64,000 bases of DNA from Ooceraea biroi (GCF_003672135.1 NC_039507.1:7021624-7085623); one strand, 5' to 3'. Positions 22,804 to 37,888 are shown, counted from the first letter of the stretch. Notes: generated by a model not told the origin, from the sequence alone. Made by a program: numbers and translations.

Positions 22804-25300
22804 AGAGTAGAAAATTGCGTGCCCGTAGAAGCAACTACGCAAATGACGACGTAATCACTTGTGGCTGCAGGTATCGGTTTTGCTGTTAATTTCGTTGATA
22901 GGAACCGCGATGAAAAGCCAGAATGTATCTGTAGGTCACAAATACCAAGAAATCAAATGCAGCATTATTAGAAAGCGTAAGAGAAAAAAGAAAGAAATAC
23001 AGAGACTATGGAAAACCTGCACGAGACTTGCACGTTGCTTTCTAAGCGGTTCTAATTGTCGCCAACACGCCATTAGTCTCATTCCTCACGGCTTGCTTGT
23101 AGGCGAGCGTTATCGCCCTTCGTTTCATCGTTTCTTCGACGATGGTTGAGAAGAAAGCCGCGCATTGCTTGCGATCGCAAAGTAATCGCGCGTCTCGCGT
23201 GGTTAACTACACTCGCCTTGATGATTCTCGTCGTACTGCGAATCATCGGTTGACGACGGTGAGTGCGGTAATTGCATGGGGCACATCGTTGTCCTCGTCG
23301 TCATCGTCATTCCCGTGCGCGTTTCCCATGCGACAAAATAGGATCGACGGCGACGTGGAGACTCGCGCTACCCGCTGCCACTGCAATCTTAATTGCAACT
23401 CAATAAGCGTTAATGATAATGAGCGTCAATTACATGGAAGGGAGACGGATGTCCACGCCGGGCGATAAAGCGAACACGGGAACGCTCTCTTTTCCGCCGT
23501 GAGGAAAAATCGTCGACTCGCGCGACGTTCGCGACACGCGAAACTCCCGGACGTTGCGAGAACGATGGCAGATACGAATGAATACGCGTAGAGGCTTCTT
23601 AAACTTGCAACCTTGTCGATTCTACTGTCTTTGCTTAAAAAAGAAAAAAAGCAAATTTCAAATGAGAGAGAGTTTTAATGGAGAATTTAGGAAAAACTTC
23701 AGGAGAAATTGTAGAGGAAACTTTCAGTACATTAAAATTCACAATCGATTACCGTACACCAGAATGGAATAATGGCAATGAGGGAAACTGTATGGAGACT
23801 CTGAAATAGCTCATCCTCTCAGAGACTTCGGTTCATCAAGATTATTCAGGTAACTTTCGCGGACTCCCAGGTTGCGTATGTAAAACAGGTTGCAGAGGTA
23901 ATTCCATCGCGCGGATCTCGAATCGCCTCACGACCGAGAATTCAACGCGGAGGCCACGTTCTCGGTGAGGGCGACGCGCGGAACTCCGTGGAGCCCGCTC
24001 GAACTTTCGCGCGAGAGCGCGGGGGATTAACATTGCAAATAAGAGGTCCGATAAAGCCGAAGCGGTGGAGAGTGACCTGGCCGAGTGCCGGGATAGGACC
24101 GGCACGGGAATAATTGGGCTGCGGCTTTTTTCGCGGGATCAGCTCCTCGCCCGGTGAGATTATGAGTAATGCGTTCTCCGGCACGTCCTCCGCTGGAGGA
24201 GTCCGCTCCTTCCTCCTCTGCTCCTCGTGCGAGCCATCTCGCCTCATCCTCCTTTACCGTTCCGTCCTTCCTGCGCTGATAGAGACCAGCTCTCCCTTCG
24301 CTCTCGATCGTCCCATTAGCGTAATGGCTCTCGCGGTATAGTCTTCGCAGTTGACCCACCGAATTCTCTCGTCGATCTTTCCTGACGCGATGTGGTCATT
24401 GGGCGAGACCGATTGTCTTTCTTGAATCTGCTACTGCTCATTTTTATGCGGATTTATAAATCATTTATATGTCATGGTGCTTCATATTTTTCTTCTTATT
24501 TATATTGGATATTTTTCTTCTTTTTTATTTTGGATAGTTTCATCACTGTGTCAGAATGTATTGTATGAGACATCTACGGTAGCGAGTTTATGTAAGAGGA
24601 AATTGATAATAAATAAATTGTTTAATTGTATTCTCTTTGAATCTTTTTGTCGCATATCCTTGTATTTTTTCATGAGCACGATAAGATCAGAAGTTCCGCT
24701 ATTCAGGACACTGTTCGAAGCGATGTGCGGCAGTGTTTCAAGTAAATCTCATCTAGATTGATTTTTAATTGAGACAATTAACGCGCCGAATACGTACTGT
24801 TGACATAATGCGCCGGCATTGCATTATGTAATACATGTGACGCGATTCCGTCGCACGGTGCTTCAGCTTGTAACGTTAATCTTCATATTCCATCGCGATA
24901 TAATCATATTGAAACGAACAAAAGCCTTTGTTAGATAATAAGTACATAATTATTTTTCGAATTATCTCTTGAAACTCAAAACAGTTTTCAATAAACTAGC
25001 TAGCACAAAGTGAGAAAAAAATATTCTCTTTGTCTATTTTATTAACGCATTCTCCAAGAATAACAAAAATTATACAATAACGACGATGCGATAAATTGAT
25101 TGATGAATATATAAAAAATTTTATTAAATTTAAAAATTATCTCCCTGTTCAAAAATGAACGCATGATGAAGGAATCACGCAATGCTTTTCTATGCACGCT
25201 CGTCCACCAAACAGAAAATCGACGCGAAAATACCTACTTCTACGAGTGACTGTACCGCGTGGCTGTAGTGCTTGGTATAAGTTCTGATAGGGAGGGCAGG

Positions 25301-28300
25301 TTTTAATAAGAGAAGGATTGAGAGCTCGCGCGCCCGTACCTGCACTACCACGAACCGGTGGTGGTGGGCTCTTTCCCTCTCGCGGGACGCCGAGATAGCA
25401 ACAATAAATAACTTGTCCCAGCGCCAGCTAAAAGCATCCTACCGATCCTCCCGGTGACCGCGTCGCTTTAAACCGACAACGGTGCATTTTCGACTTGGAG
25501 CACCGCGAACGCAGGGGTTGCGCTGCAACCCTGTCGACTGCATCAACGGAAAAACTAATTCTTTCATTGCAAGAAAGATTTCTTTTAATATATCATCATA
25601 ATTAAATATATCCGGAGTAGCTTTTAAATTTGACCAAACGCGATTTCTTTTTATTAAATTATTATTGTGAAACGATTGTCATACAATACGTGGATAAAGT
25701 AAACTAGAATAAATGATATTTTCTTTGGATAATCGAAAAACAAGATGATAACATTTAATATTTAATTTAATTTCTTTCTCGACGTTGTAAAGAACTTAAT
25801 GTTCAATTTTTTACTATTATTTTTAACTAGCTTAATAACTAGGAAATCCACTTACATTTACGCAAAGTGCTTTTCAAGTTGCATCATTGTTTTGAAAAAC
25901 GAGGAACATCAGAGATCCGCTCTTACATTTCAACAGTGAATCATTAAATTGTGATAAACAAAATGTCACTGTCTAAATAAATAAAAATCTTTGCACTTAC
26001 ATCTTTCATTACGATGCATTTCTACGCGGAACATCGGCGTGTCGGTCAATTCCGCGAGCATTTTCCTCGCGGTGAAAGAGGAAAAACGCGAGGCGCGCGT
26101 TCTCCTAATGAATTTAATATTCACGTTCGCCGCTTTATCCACCTGTTATTAAGCGGACGCTCGTGTTAGATTTATTCCGCCGCCGTGGCATTCCCCGTGC
26201 GGTCGCCGTGTATAATTACACGCGGCCGCCGCGCCGCGCGTATTATCGTAACTCGTAATCGCGGGGAATAAGCGGGAATGGCGATTATAAGCGGCCCGCT
26301 ATTGACGAGGCGCATCGCAGTTGATTTCTGCACGCGGGTTCGCCGCGCTCCTCACCAGTTCCTCGCGCGCAATCCGTGCCGCAATTTCTACGTCTCTTGG
26401 GATATATTACCGTTTTTCGCCAACCGCGAGGAAATCCGCAGGTACGTATCGCGTACGCGTCGGCGTAAGGTGCACATTATCAGCTCGCTGCAACAGCGAG
26501 CGGAAATCAGTCCCGCCCCGTCCCGTTTCCTTCCTCCGTCGTGGCGAAAACACAGAGGTGCACCGAGACCGGCACACGGAGGAATCGTTATCGCGCCGGG
26601 GAGAAAAAGAAAAAAAAGAAAAAGCAAAGTTGGATGAAGCTGGATGGACTCTCGGCGCGTTCCCTCCTCGCGTGATCCCGCGCGTATGGGATGGAACTCG
26701 CAAAGCGGACTTCGCCGCTTCGCGCGCAACAAGTGGCCGCGAATCCCAGATAAGTGGCCCCGTAAGTGCTACGAATTGCACTTGCGTCGATGTGCGGGAT
26801 GTACCCAATTTCTACCAAGTTGCTTTTTGTTCAATGTTTTCTTCGGTAGTCGGGAAGAGGTTTTTCCGTGCCAAGGCGGCCGAAGCGAACCATTTCCAAG
26901 ATAAGTGTTATTAACGGAGCTCCGAACGTTCGTTAGTTGGTACGTGTCGTGTATTATTTTGCATATATTCTTATTTGATTTGGTACGTACACAGTACTTT
27001 GTACTGCGTGTTTGTGAAACGTGTCAGGATATCGACGATATGTCTGAAGTCATTTGCCTATTGATGAAAACTTCATTTCCAGTTTTCGCACGATCATCTG
27101 TTATTAAAATGGACACATTAATATCGCAAACAGCGTGACTGCATATTACTGTTCGCAATCGTCCCGCTTTTTTTACTCGCAACTCAACGACACGAGACTT
27201 CCGCGATCCAACTCTCGTTAGCGATTCAGATATAATAATTACATTTGTGCATACTCAGCAGAAAAAAGCGTTTCGCGATTCTAATAATAATCCGTGGACA
27301 CGGATTACGAGAAAAGAAGAAAAAAACGTAACGAGAAACGCATTTACATTAATATGTTTTTAAAACATTTTGTAATCAGGTATTTAACGATCTACGGTAT
27401 TTATAGCTGCGGATTTAATTGCGAGACGCAGGAAAACGCTACTTTGTGTCGGAGAAAAAAAAATGTTACGTGTTAATTGAGAAATATATACAGCATGGTA
27501 AAAATAGATTTATATCGAGATGCTGAACATCGAAAATGCACAAAGTGCATAACGCGCGCGTAAAATCACGGCGCAGCCCGGACGCGTTACTGCCGAGTGT
27601 TTTGCTCATGCCTAATCTGCTGTTTCCGCGGTTTCGAAATCTCGTTCTCTCCCGCGAACTCGATCGTGTCGCGACTCTCTCACGCCATACGCAATTATTT
27701 GTGGCTCCGCAAAAACGGCCATTGCAAATCTCTTTAATTACTCACAGGTCCGCGCACTTTTCACGATTTAATAATGCCCGTGAGATTGGCATAAAAAGGA
27801 ATGACTTTCTCGGGCGTTTAAAAAACCTCCGGATCAACGTTTGCGCGACAATTTCTTTATCGTGTCGTGTAAAAGAATACATAAGGAGGTGTTTGTAAAT
27901 TAGCGATCTGCGGTTTTGAATATTTCACCTTATGAAAACTCATCTTCATTGGGATTCCATTTATCGTAGTTTGAAGATGATATTGTCATCGCTTGCGAAA
28001 TCAATACGCAGTCAAGTCACAAATTGGGTCTAATTTTCGCAAGAGAAAGAAAAAATTTAGCACGATCGAAAAAGGGAAGAAAGTGGCATGGAAGCAAGAG
28101 AGTTTTAACTAAAAAAACTGTCGAGGGTTGTAAAATTTTTACAGCTACGGCCGCCTTGTCATTTGCGGGGGTGATATCTTGACTTCCCGTTGAAGGGTCT
28201 ACATTCCTCTCGAGCCCTTCTCTTCCTTCACCGTGGTCAGGATACACGCTTTAGCTATCGCGTATCGATAACTGCCACTTTTTTACGCGCTTGCATCACT

Positions 28301-31300
28301 TCCGGTTGCAAATGACCGTTTACGAGTTTAGGGTCCGATGGTTAGGTCTCGCGCTCCCTTTGTTAGACAATAGGCGCGTCAGATGGGGAGAATAGATGTC
28401 CTAATCACCTCTTAACGCCATGCGAAAAAAATATCGAAAAATGCATAGAACCAATCCTGAGTCTTTGTTTTATAATTTTATAATTTTATAAGTTATATGT
28501 TATAAAATTATTTAATTATTTAATATAAGTTTTATTTTGCTTTAATTTTGATTGATATTATTTTAATATAATTCTAGTATACATTTTGATATTTGATGAT
28601 GAAAATAAATTTCTTGACACATGTATATTATACATAATTTTTTTATCTTGAGAATAACGTAACATAAGATAGATACATCATAGGTACATCCAGAATTTCA
28701 CTTTAAAATCGAACACTTTCAGTTGTCAATCATCTGTTTTACATTCCATCACGTGTTACTGAAACGTGACATAATAACGATGTTACTTGATATTCAAATG
28801 TGCACCTTGCAAGTGCACTATGTTGCGAGTTAGTAACAATGTGCGCTAAGTTACAACGCGTAATTATAGTTTTTGCAAACATTCCGGCTTATTGACGTTT
28901 ATTGGCGACACAATCTATTCGTATTCGCATTCGTATCGCGGTTTTAAGTGATCCATAATTGCCACTTGACTAACAGATGAATTTTTTCGACCTCCTCTTG
29001 TTTCATCTTATTACAGAATATGTACACAGGCCTCTACACGTGTACATGCGCGATTTAATTAAGCGAATTGGAAAATTGCGATTATGATAAGTCGCTGTAT
29101 TGCATTAGCGGATCAATCAAGTCTCCATCGAGTCATGGTCGAATACATTGATCACATCCGTGCGCGATACATTGTATACCAGTCGCGCCGACTGAATTCG
29201 TTTCTATGCGGAATTTTTATTCTCATTTCCGCGCGATTATTCAAATCATTCCGCAATGTAAATCTGTCCTTTTTGCGTTCACTCCATTACGCAGATTTAT
29301 CCGACGTGATTGATATTCGAGATTACGTTGTTTTCCTCTCACCACAATCGCGCCTGCGATTCTGCCTTGCTCTTGCACGTGTTAGGTCACGCATAAATAC
29401 TTTTATTTCTCTTTCTACCCTCCACGTCGGAATCGTTCGACAGAAGGTCAAAAAACACGGACATTAGTGCAGGAAACGGCGACCCAGTAATATTAAATTT
29501 AATGATTCATTGTGTTTCGATCGTATTATCACTGCCACCGGAGGGAAACGGAAATCTTTCCGACGTGCTTAATTTTTTTTTCTTAGTTCGAATCGATTAA
29601 AACATTGCAGCTAAATGTGGCGATTATACCAGATTATGCGATCTGAAATGTGATCAACAAAATAATATCTCGCTTCTTGGATTCAAACATTCTGCTAATA
29701 ACACGTATGAGAGATACGAGTGGAAATATGTGTTGAGATATCTTTGACGCAATCAAAGCCGCATTTTTCTAAACAAAACCACGAATCGGACACTTTAATC
29801 AGCTTTCTCATCATTTCTCAATAATTGAACGAGCTAGAATTTAAAATAAAAAAAGCGTCCATTGCGATCATAAGACAAGAACTACAAATTATTTATCGTC
29901 GCTACACATTTAAGAGACTGTGATACAAAACTGGCCGCAACGCACCGAATCACGCGGATCAAGAAATCACATTAACGATACATAGAAAGCGCAATCGCAC
30001 GCATTCCGCGAGAGTGCACCTTTTTTGTCGGGAACGATGCTAGATCTCCATTTACCGATTATCGTCGACGCGCGCGGACGGAGCGCGGATAATACGTGCG
30101 CTTTCGCGCGCGGTTATTCAGCCGATTCGATTACCCAATTTCAATCGAGCGATTTTCTGCATTGTAACAAGGATGATTAATTGCGCAAAACGCTCGAGCG
30201 GAACGCTCAAAACGAAATCAAATCGCGATAGCGCGGGTCGAGTCCGCTCGAGCGGCGCGCTTTGGCTAGAGCAGTCATCGCGTGTCATCGGCGGTGGCGG
30301 CCGATGATGTATGACAGATTGTTGCATTATCATCGCGGTTGCCGCGGCTCGTCGCGGTCGTCATCATCATCATCGTCATCGTCGTCGTCGTCGATGGCAG
30401 GTTTCTTGTTCGGCAAGCGTACGAACGCGGTAACGCAACTCGATCGCGGCACCGGGAGTTCGTATTAACAGAAAAACAGTGATCGCTCGAGCATGGAGAG
30501 CCGCGTTACATTCGCGCGAATTACGTACTCTCTCTTTCCGCAGGCAGGAGCAACGTATGCCCCTCCGCGAACACGCGCATAAAATCATCGGCGGTTTTTT
30601 GAGCGCACGGCGACACCGGTAATTAGAGCGTGAACTTATTAAATTTCTGCGCGTTGGCAGACCGCGGAGTCGCGCGAAGTCTGCGCGGCAATAATTATTA
30701 TCGCGACTCTGACGAATCTCTGAGGAAAAGCACGCGTGATCATTATTTTCATTGTGACAGTTATATCGGGGGATTTTTTTATTCGACAAGTAATTTTATT
30801 TATGGCGCACGTAAGCGAGCGGAGCAGCAAGTGTACTCCGATCGGACCAACCTCAGTCAATCAAACATCAACGATTAATTATGCCAAGCCGTTTGATATA
30901 AGCAAACTTTTCGACGACGCTCTTTGCAGGTTTCCTCTCGTCGACCGAAATTCCTTATTTTCATTCACAACGACAATCCTTGGTACGAAAGCCCTTGGCA
31001 CTCGTGTCAAATCGGCCGTCGGTCATTTATACGTTATGCACAGCAGCGCGTATACGCTCGGCTAATCGCGTGCAAATTTATTCGCGAGCGGTGCGCTCCA
31101 TTTCGCGATCGCGCCGTGCGAATTAAAGCCGTGTGCACATCGATGAGCGTGCTGCGAGCATTGCGGCAAATGAGCTGGCATGAACGAGATCCAGATGCAG
31201 TGGAATTCGACATGAACTCTCGAAATCCGTAATACCAACGTGCTTAAGTCTCGATGCCGCGAGCGGCACGAGAAAGACGCGGGCGATAGAAAACTGAATG

Positions 31301-32000
31301 TAATCGGCGCGTGTGAACGCCAATTTAAATTTCGCTAATTTAAAGTGCTCGTTTCTGCTGCCGAGCGCATCCGCTTCAATTTGCATCTGCAATGTGCACG
31401 TGGCTTAAAACGCGACCGTGCGCGCACGCATGGTATTCCATGTCCGTCTCTCTCTCTTTGTGCGCGTATCAATTACGCGTTACCTCCGTCCTCGGGGCGT
31501 TTCACACTCGCCGCTAATAGCACGTGGAACTGGTAATACATAAATTTATTTTCCGTTTAATAACCTAATAATTACGTCAACCGGCGGGAAAAGTGCGTAT
31601 TACACGCCACGTGAAAGCGTAATTTCGAATGGCCAGTTCCTGCAAAATTGGCGTCGCTTTGGGCGACTCGACCGTGAGCCGCAATTTGCAGGCAACAGTT
31701 TCTGCTACGGGCGGACGTGGATTTTTGCGCGGCGACGCCGGCCGTCGTGTAGAATTTCCGAATGTGCCCGTATCGATGTTATCACCGTATTTATCGAGCC
31801 GTGTATTAAAATTAATTAACAGCCGGCATTTGCAGGAATATTAAATTCTATCTAGATTATCTAAGATAATCTGGAAAGAAACGCGCGCGTCTACTAATCG
31901 TCCGTATCTCACTTGTTGATGCACTAATACAGAGGTTAATTTAATATGTTAATGCGTTATGCGATTATGCATATTATTAACATTTGCATTTACGCAATCA
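25301..32000. other. Noncoding stretch
   Basis: No gene is supported. AT-rich blocks (25560-26010, 28440-28640) alternate with CpG-rich ones (26040-26800, 30030-30620). A TCATCG/TCG tract lies at 30357-30395. Open frames are short and show no known domains. Confidence 0.5.
30357..30395. repeat. (TCA/TCG)n trinucleotide repeat
   Basis: About thirteen TCA/TCG units. In one frame this reads as a serine run, but the frame around it has no other sign of coding. Confidence 0.85.
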
Positions 32001-32040
32001 TCGTTCGTATTTCCTGCCAAGTATATAAAGTAAAATATCG

Positions 32041-32068
32041 ACAGAGAGAGAGACAGAGATAGAGAAAG
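32041..32068. repeat. GA-rich simple repeat
   Basis: GAGA units interrupted by CAGA and TAGA. Confidence 0.75.
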
Positions 32069-32695
32069 AAGCGTCGTTATTGTAAAACGAACGTTAGGAC
32101 AGCAATATTTATTCACAGTAATGTAGCCTCAGACATTACGTAAAAATGCGATACACCCGCCGAAAAGATACGAGAACGTTATGCCAACTCCAATCGCATC
32201 TTGATGGCTCGATTGGATGGCTCCTCGCGATAAAAACCCTCATTGACGTCACCTGCAAGAACTGTAATTCGAAACGTGCGTTTTTTTAATGACAGCGCGG
32301 TACAATGTTACACAAGCTTGTACTTTGATCCGCGCGATCGAACGCGACGATCCCCACGTCACCCCACCGATTATTCGGGGTTGCGAGTTCGCGTCCGCTC
32401 GAGAGGGCGAGCCGTAAAACACTCGCGCGGCACGCAATTACGCGCGATTACACGCGCGCGATCGCGCACAATTATTAGAGGCACAATGTCGGGGCTTTTT
32501 TTAACGGCGCGTTCTCGATAGGGCGAAATAAGGCAGGGCCCGTGGGATTCGACAACCGCCCATTCGCCACCTGCGAAAAAGCGACGAGGACATGCGGGTC
32601 CTATCTGCCTTCCGCGGGGATAATGCATACGTACACGTCGGAATACTCAATTAGGCCGAACGCACTCATGCCCTTAGCCCGCGTAATTAATAGTG

Positions 32696-32732
32696 GATCG
32701 TTGCGAAGGCGCACCTTCGCTTCGCAACGATC
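32696..32732. other. Perfect hairpin, 13-bp stem and 11-base loop
   Basis: GATCGTTGCGAAG (32696-32708) and CTTCGCAACGATC (32720-32732) are exact complements. A second smaller pairing (GAAGG with CCTTC) is possible inside the loop. It is too short for a typical microRNA precursor. It could be a protein-binding palindrome, a remnant of an inverted repeat or chance. Confidence 0.55.
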
Positions 32733-35522
32733 ACGACGACACGCCGGCAGATTGTGGGTTATTTAGCGAAGAGCCGCTATCACCACGTTGCATCTGCAGC
32801 ATGCATAGTGGTACATAGGTGGTTACATAGGCGGACGTGGGCAAGCGAGAAATTTATACTCGCGCGTACGCACGCGAGAAGATCGACGTAAACGCATAAA
32901 TCTCGCGTTAACGTGGTGCGATGTCCGTTTCCGTAATCCGTTCTTTGACCAAGAATCGAGATCGCATCGGACCTATCAATCACGAAATGGAAAATTGGGA
33001 GATAAAGGGTGAATTATGAAATCAGTCGTGCGAATGGTTTTATTATAGGTCTTTTATACTCGTTTTTGCTGACGTGTAATGGAACAGTTCTTTCGTTATA
33101 CGAAATGTTAATTTAGATAGAAAGTAGTGCATAATTTATTATCCCCCCCTCTCTTTCTCTCTTTTTCTCTTTGTAAAAGATTTCGGCTTTTGTAAACGTT
33201 CATAGTTAGCGAAGGATTTTTATGAGACTAGATATGAAAAGATTGATGTTTGGACCGTTATATTAAATATGATTTTCGACTGTTAGGCGATTATTTATTT
33301 TCATCCATTTAAGATCGCTGATATTCTGTATTACAAATTGCTTTCATCGGTTTAATGCCACGGATATATAAATTGCACATAAATTACTCGCATCAATTTG
33401 ATATTCGGGAGGTACTCGTTTATTAAGGAACATTTATCAATTTTCGACAGTGTAGTGTCGGAAAGATTGCGTAACTTCCATTAAATGCAAAACCCATACT
33501 AACAAAAATCACGTATCGACTAACCACGTAGAATATTCCACGTTGTATTTCCACATTGCTTCGTATCATGTTCATTCGTGACGCACACGGTTATTTAGTT
33601 TCTCAATAAAAATTACTGTTACAACTATTCAGCCGGTTTAGAGCAGTAAGTTATACGTTTTACATTCTCAAGCGAGCAACAATCCATATTGTACGAATCG
33701 AGGTACAGTTGCAGTACGGGCAACGCGCTGTTACTTGCGCCATTTTTACAAACGAATCCAAAAGCCAAGTTGATTCTCTTACGGTACCACGCGCTTATTT
33801 TCAACGTTCTTATTGTTAATTGACCACATCGCAATGTTCGTTCCGCGCAATTTAGCGACATGCCGCCGGCGGCTTGGACCGTGACGAGTGGCGTAAATTA
33901 AGGATAATTAAAGGAATTATTGCAATTACCGCAGCCAATTCGCCACGTAGTACGCCGCAACGCTCGAACATCTGATAAATAATCTCATTACTCTTTATTG
34001 GAAAATCTACCGCTTCCGATAAAAAATCAGTCATTGTCTATGATTGTGTCTCATTGTCAGATATCAAGTGGAAAGTGATCGATATGAAATTAATCTTGAA
34101 CGAGTGAAATATTGACAATCACTGATGAAATCGTTTAATTACAACAAGTGCTCAAAAATCATGCAAACTTTGTGCATCAAAGGTCTTGTACAAGTACATA
34201 AAATGTTACCTAAATTTAAATAGATGTCATTTCAGCAGAGAAAAATGTCGCACGAGGAATAATCGAACAAGGTTTATATAAGATTGGGAAAGACGACTTT
34301 TAGTATCATTCTCTTGAAGAGGATATTGATTAAAGATAAATCGGTCGATCAACCGGTGGTTCACCGTTTCTTGGATGCGCGCGGGGAAGATGTTAATCAA
34401 ACGAGTATGATTTTGAACCGAGGCAAGACATGTAATTACACTCGTCGCCTTACGTGCCGACTCGCTTCCCGTATAAGCGGCAGCTGCCGTGCCGGTATCA
34501 TTCGCCACAATGTTTGGTTATTACATTAAACTCGTTTATCGATCGTAATTGCATCGTCACGACGAGAGTTCGTCATAGAAAAATAATACGATTCGATACG
34601 ACTCACGTGCGACTCTCGCGATTCTTTCGCGGAAAAATGTCGATGCGATCGTTTTATGCAACGCGTTGCGAGAAGACCACTTAGGCTTATTTATCGGAAC
34701 GATCGCAAAAACTGGTATTCGAGTGAATATCGTCGAGACATTACGCGCGGACACTTAATCTTGATGCTGGACAATCTCGATACGAGATTATGATCGCTCT
34801 TGATTCCCTCTTGAAACACGAGAGCGACAGAAAGGAAAGTCGGACGCGTCTCGCATCGCTTTTCATTGTCAACAACATATATTTCATTGTAATCGCCTTA
34901 CAGTGTCAACATCATCCAGCATTTCGCGCTGCACGTTGACATCTCGTAAAGCACCGTAATTTACTGCTTCAATTAATTTCACCCGGTCGAACGGGTCCGG
35001 GTGTTCCCGTTGTATCGTCGCTCCCGGGGACACGCCTGGAGCGGGTGGAATGCACGTTAAAGTTTATTATTGTCCATGAAGAAGTGGAGCGATTTACGTA
35101 GCGGCTGAGATTGTAACGTCGCGAATACGAACGATCATAAAATACTCGAAAATCAGGCCATGTTAGGCAAGAGACCGTGTTCAGTTTGAAAAGTACGGAA
35201 GAGGAAGGGTCGATTATCTCTTGTTCCCTTTCGGTAAGTCGCAGTGATCTACGGAACTCGACCGCGAGTTCTCGCGAATTAATTAAATTTCGATATTCCT
35301 TCCTGCATCCGTGCAATAATAACAGACCGCGTAGCGTGCGATCAAACGTTCCTAAATGAGTTCGAATCGGTTCGCATCGGGGAAACGCGGCTCGGAACCC
35401 GCACGATCGTTTCACGTGGTCGTGCCCGGCGGTCGCACGAAATCCCTCAAAATCGCCTCGGACGAAAACACAAAACTCGGTCGGAGCGCGAAGTGGAGGG
35501 AGATGAGAAGGAAAACGATGCG

Positions 35523-35559
35523 GGAGAGAGAGAGAGAGAGAGGGGGAGGGAGAGAGAGA
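35523..35559. repeat. (GA)n microsatellite
   Basis: Two GA runs joined by a short G-rich patch. Confidence 0.85.
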
Positions 35560-35691
35560 TGCGGCGGAGAGACAGCTGATATACATGGGATAGGCAGGGC
35601 AGAGCCGTGCACCAGGGGTTGTCATTAACTGGGAGCTCACTCGGGAGATAACTACTACCTGCCACCACGGCGGGGCTCATTTTCCTCGCTG

Positions 35692-35712
35692 ACCTCCTCC
35701 TCCTCCTCCTCC
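35692..35712. repeat. (CTC)n trinucleotide repeat
   Basis: About seven CTC units, giving a glutamate run in a minus-strand frame with no other coding sign. Confidence 0.85.
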
Positions 35713-37865
35713 CCCTCGCCACCCGGCCGCCTCCCCCTCGCCGCCACCCGCTTGGGGGAGTCGCTTCGGCTCATTACAAAAAGCACGTGAGCCCGCCGCT
35801 GCTGCTGGCTATTTATTTCCGAATGGTGCATATCACTTTTCGTAATGGGCCCCGCGAAATTAAAAGTATGCCCTCCGGCGCCGAATCGCGCGCACGCACA
35901 CACACGCACTCAGACACAATACATACGCGCGCGTGCATAAGCATACATTGCATCTCTTGGATAAACTCGCCTCTCTCTCTCTCTTCTATTTCTCTTGCCT
36001 GCCTGCGTTCTCCCCCTCCCCCCAACTTCTTCTCAATCCTCAATCCCAACTTCGCGAGCCGGTCTCTGAAGCATCGACGACCCTGGGCTATTAAGATCCG
36101 ATCAGATTTTTCTCTTTTCGCTCCCGCCGCAATATTGATAATGATTCTCGAAAGTTACTTAAATGTCGCGTACACGCCGTGCGGGCATAAATACGCGCAA
36201 CGTGTGGTACTGCTCGTTAAAATCCGCGTTGTACGTCGTCACGCTAGGACGGAACACGGGGTACTTGAGCAAGTACCTCCGACAGAGTTACAACCCAACG
36301 TACCTGCGCGAGATATTGCGTCTTACCGTGATCTAACATGCATTTTATTTCCGAGTGCAATTCAAGGCTGATTATTACCGGATGAGACCGTGCGGGGTAA
36401 CGTACGAGCCTCCTCTTTCGGTTACTCGAGTACCAGTAATTCCTTTATCATCATTGCATTCAACCAATTTGTTTTTCGATGATTATTAACGCGTCGTAAT
36501 ACTTCTATGCTTTTCGACGCGATGACGTTTCATTCGATTAAAAACTGTTTTGTTGCTGCTTGAAATAATAAATTCGGCACACGTAACTGTACGATTCTTA
36601 TTACTTTACAGTTATTATTCGTGGATTAATCGTTATAACCATGGGTTTAATCTTTTCAATCACCAGCGTGGCGAAGGTACGCAGCAGGCGGGTCAGGGTT
36701 CACGGGGTCAGCCTCCACATCCTCGCGAGCACCTGCGTTTCGGCCCATTAGCAAAACGCCCGCATACTAGGACGTGTTTGTTGAGCGTTTCCTTCTGCTC
36801 CGTCTTCCTCTTTCGTTTTCTTAATGCTTACGCTCAGGCACACGTATGCCACGGCGGTGGCGGGGAAGGGAAATGAAATTTCGTCGGCTAATTGAGTTTA
36901 AGCATGCGAGTGCCTTTCCCGAGAGCGGTACAGGTGTTTCCGCGACTTAATGCGACCTGGAAACGCCCGTTCACAAAAACGAATAGGATGTGGGTAATAT
37001 CCTTTAGCTCTCCCGGACACGCCCCCGATACGTTTTAATGTTCTCTGTGCTCTACGTATGTCTAATTATCTACAAACTTATCGCGAGGGTGTCTCAACGT
37101 AAACCCGTCTCTCGCTTTCTCTCAGGACGAACTTTTAGCGTCTCAAATGGCAGATTACGAGGAATCTTCCCTAATTATGGTCATATAGGTAGTTAGAATG
37201 ATTGCACCTTCCACCTGGATTTTACAGCCTTCCGTAAGTGAGACGCGAGACAACTAAGTTACACTGCACACGACTCTGTACACGTAAGTATATACCCCTA
37301 CTCGTGTAGAAACAAGAGAAACGCGAACTGTAATGCGTAATTTTTTATTATCAAGATTAATCTGATCGCGTCCTTGATCGCAAGAAATGCAATCTTTCGA
37401 AAAATGTGTATTTTATATACTTTACACGGCTTATTTGGCAAATGGTTATTATTAAGTGAATGTTACTTCACGGTTATTCTTCATCTTTTTTTAATATCTA
37501 CTTTGGCGGATTTAAATATTACATTAGCTGTATTAATTGCATTAATTTCTTCGATGCAGCTACCACATGTCTCGCAATATAATTTTCTACGATTACAGAT
37601 TGTTATTACGCTCATTGCGGCTAAGTGCACTTAAACGCGCTCTCAACTGCTAACAGCAGAAAAAGAAACCGAGCGGTGCTCGCAGTCGCCTTCGCCGTGA
37701 GAGCGATGATTAACGCACTATTTATGCTAATTCTATTAGCCTTGCAACACAGTGCATCCGATAATATCAATTCAGCCGTCTCACCGCACGTTGCGCCGAT
37801 ATGCTGTCCTCCCTTCTGCCCCCGATGCGTCTCAAGTAGGATTATAATTTCTAATGTTCAACGTG

Positions 37866-37888
37866 CGCACACACACGCACACACACAT
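37866..37888. repeat. (CA)n microsatellite
   Basis: CA units with one G interruption. Confidence 0.8.

Larger units (their letters stand above)
19932..25300. other. Noncoding stretch
   Basis: No gene is supported. AT-rich sequence at 20030-20660 gives way to CpG-rich sequence at 20690-21340. Landmarks are a GTC/ATC tract at 21400-21470, a CT run at 21511-21540 and a hairpin at 22747-22803. A frame at 22859-23149 whose start resembles a signal peptide has no ATG at that start, so I did not call it. Confidence 0.5.

Noticed and set aside
22859..23149. Frame beginning with a signal-peptide-like hydrophobic stretch
   Set aside because: The apparent start codon is TTG; the first ATG lies after the hydrophobic stretch, and the rest has no cysteine pattern or known family.
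24474..24761. Hydrophobic 95-codon frame resembling a membrane protein
   Set aside because: AT-rich DNA gives Phe/Leu/Ile-rich translations by composition alone; no receptor motif is present.
34969..35640. 223-codon minus-strand open frame
   Set aside because: It runs through a GA microsatellite and shows only low-complexity Ser/Leu and Pro sequence.
37374..37634. Hydrophobic 86-codon frame
   Set aside because: The translation is hydrophobic because of AT-rich base composition, and nothing beyond that supports a gene.
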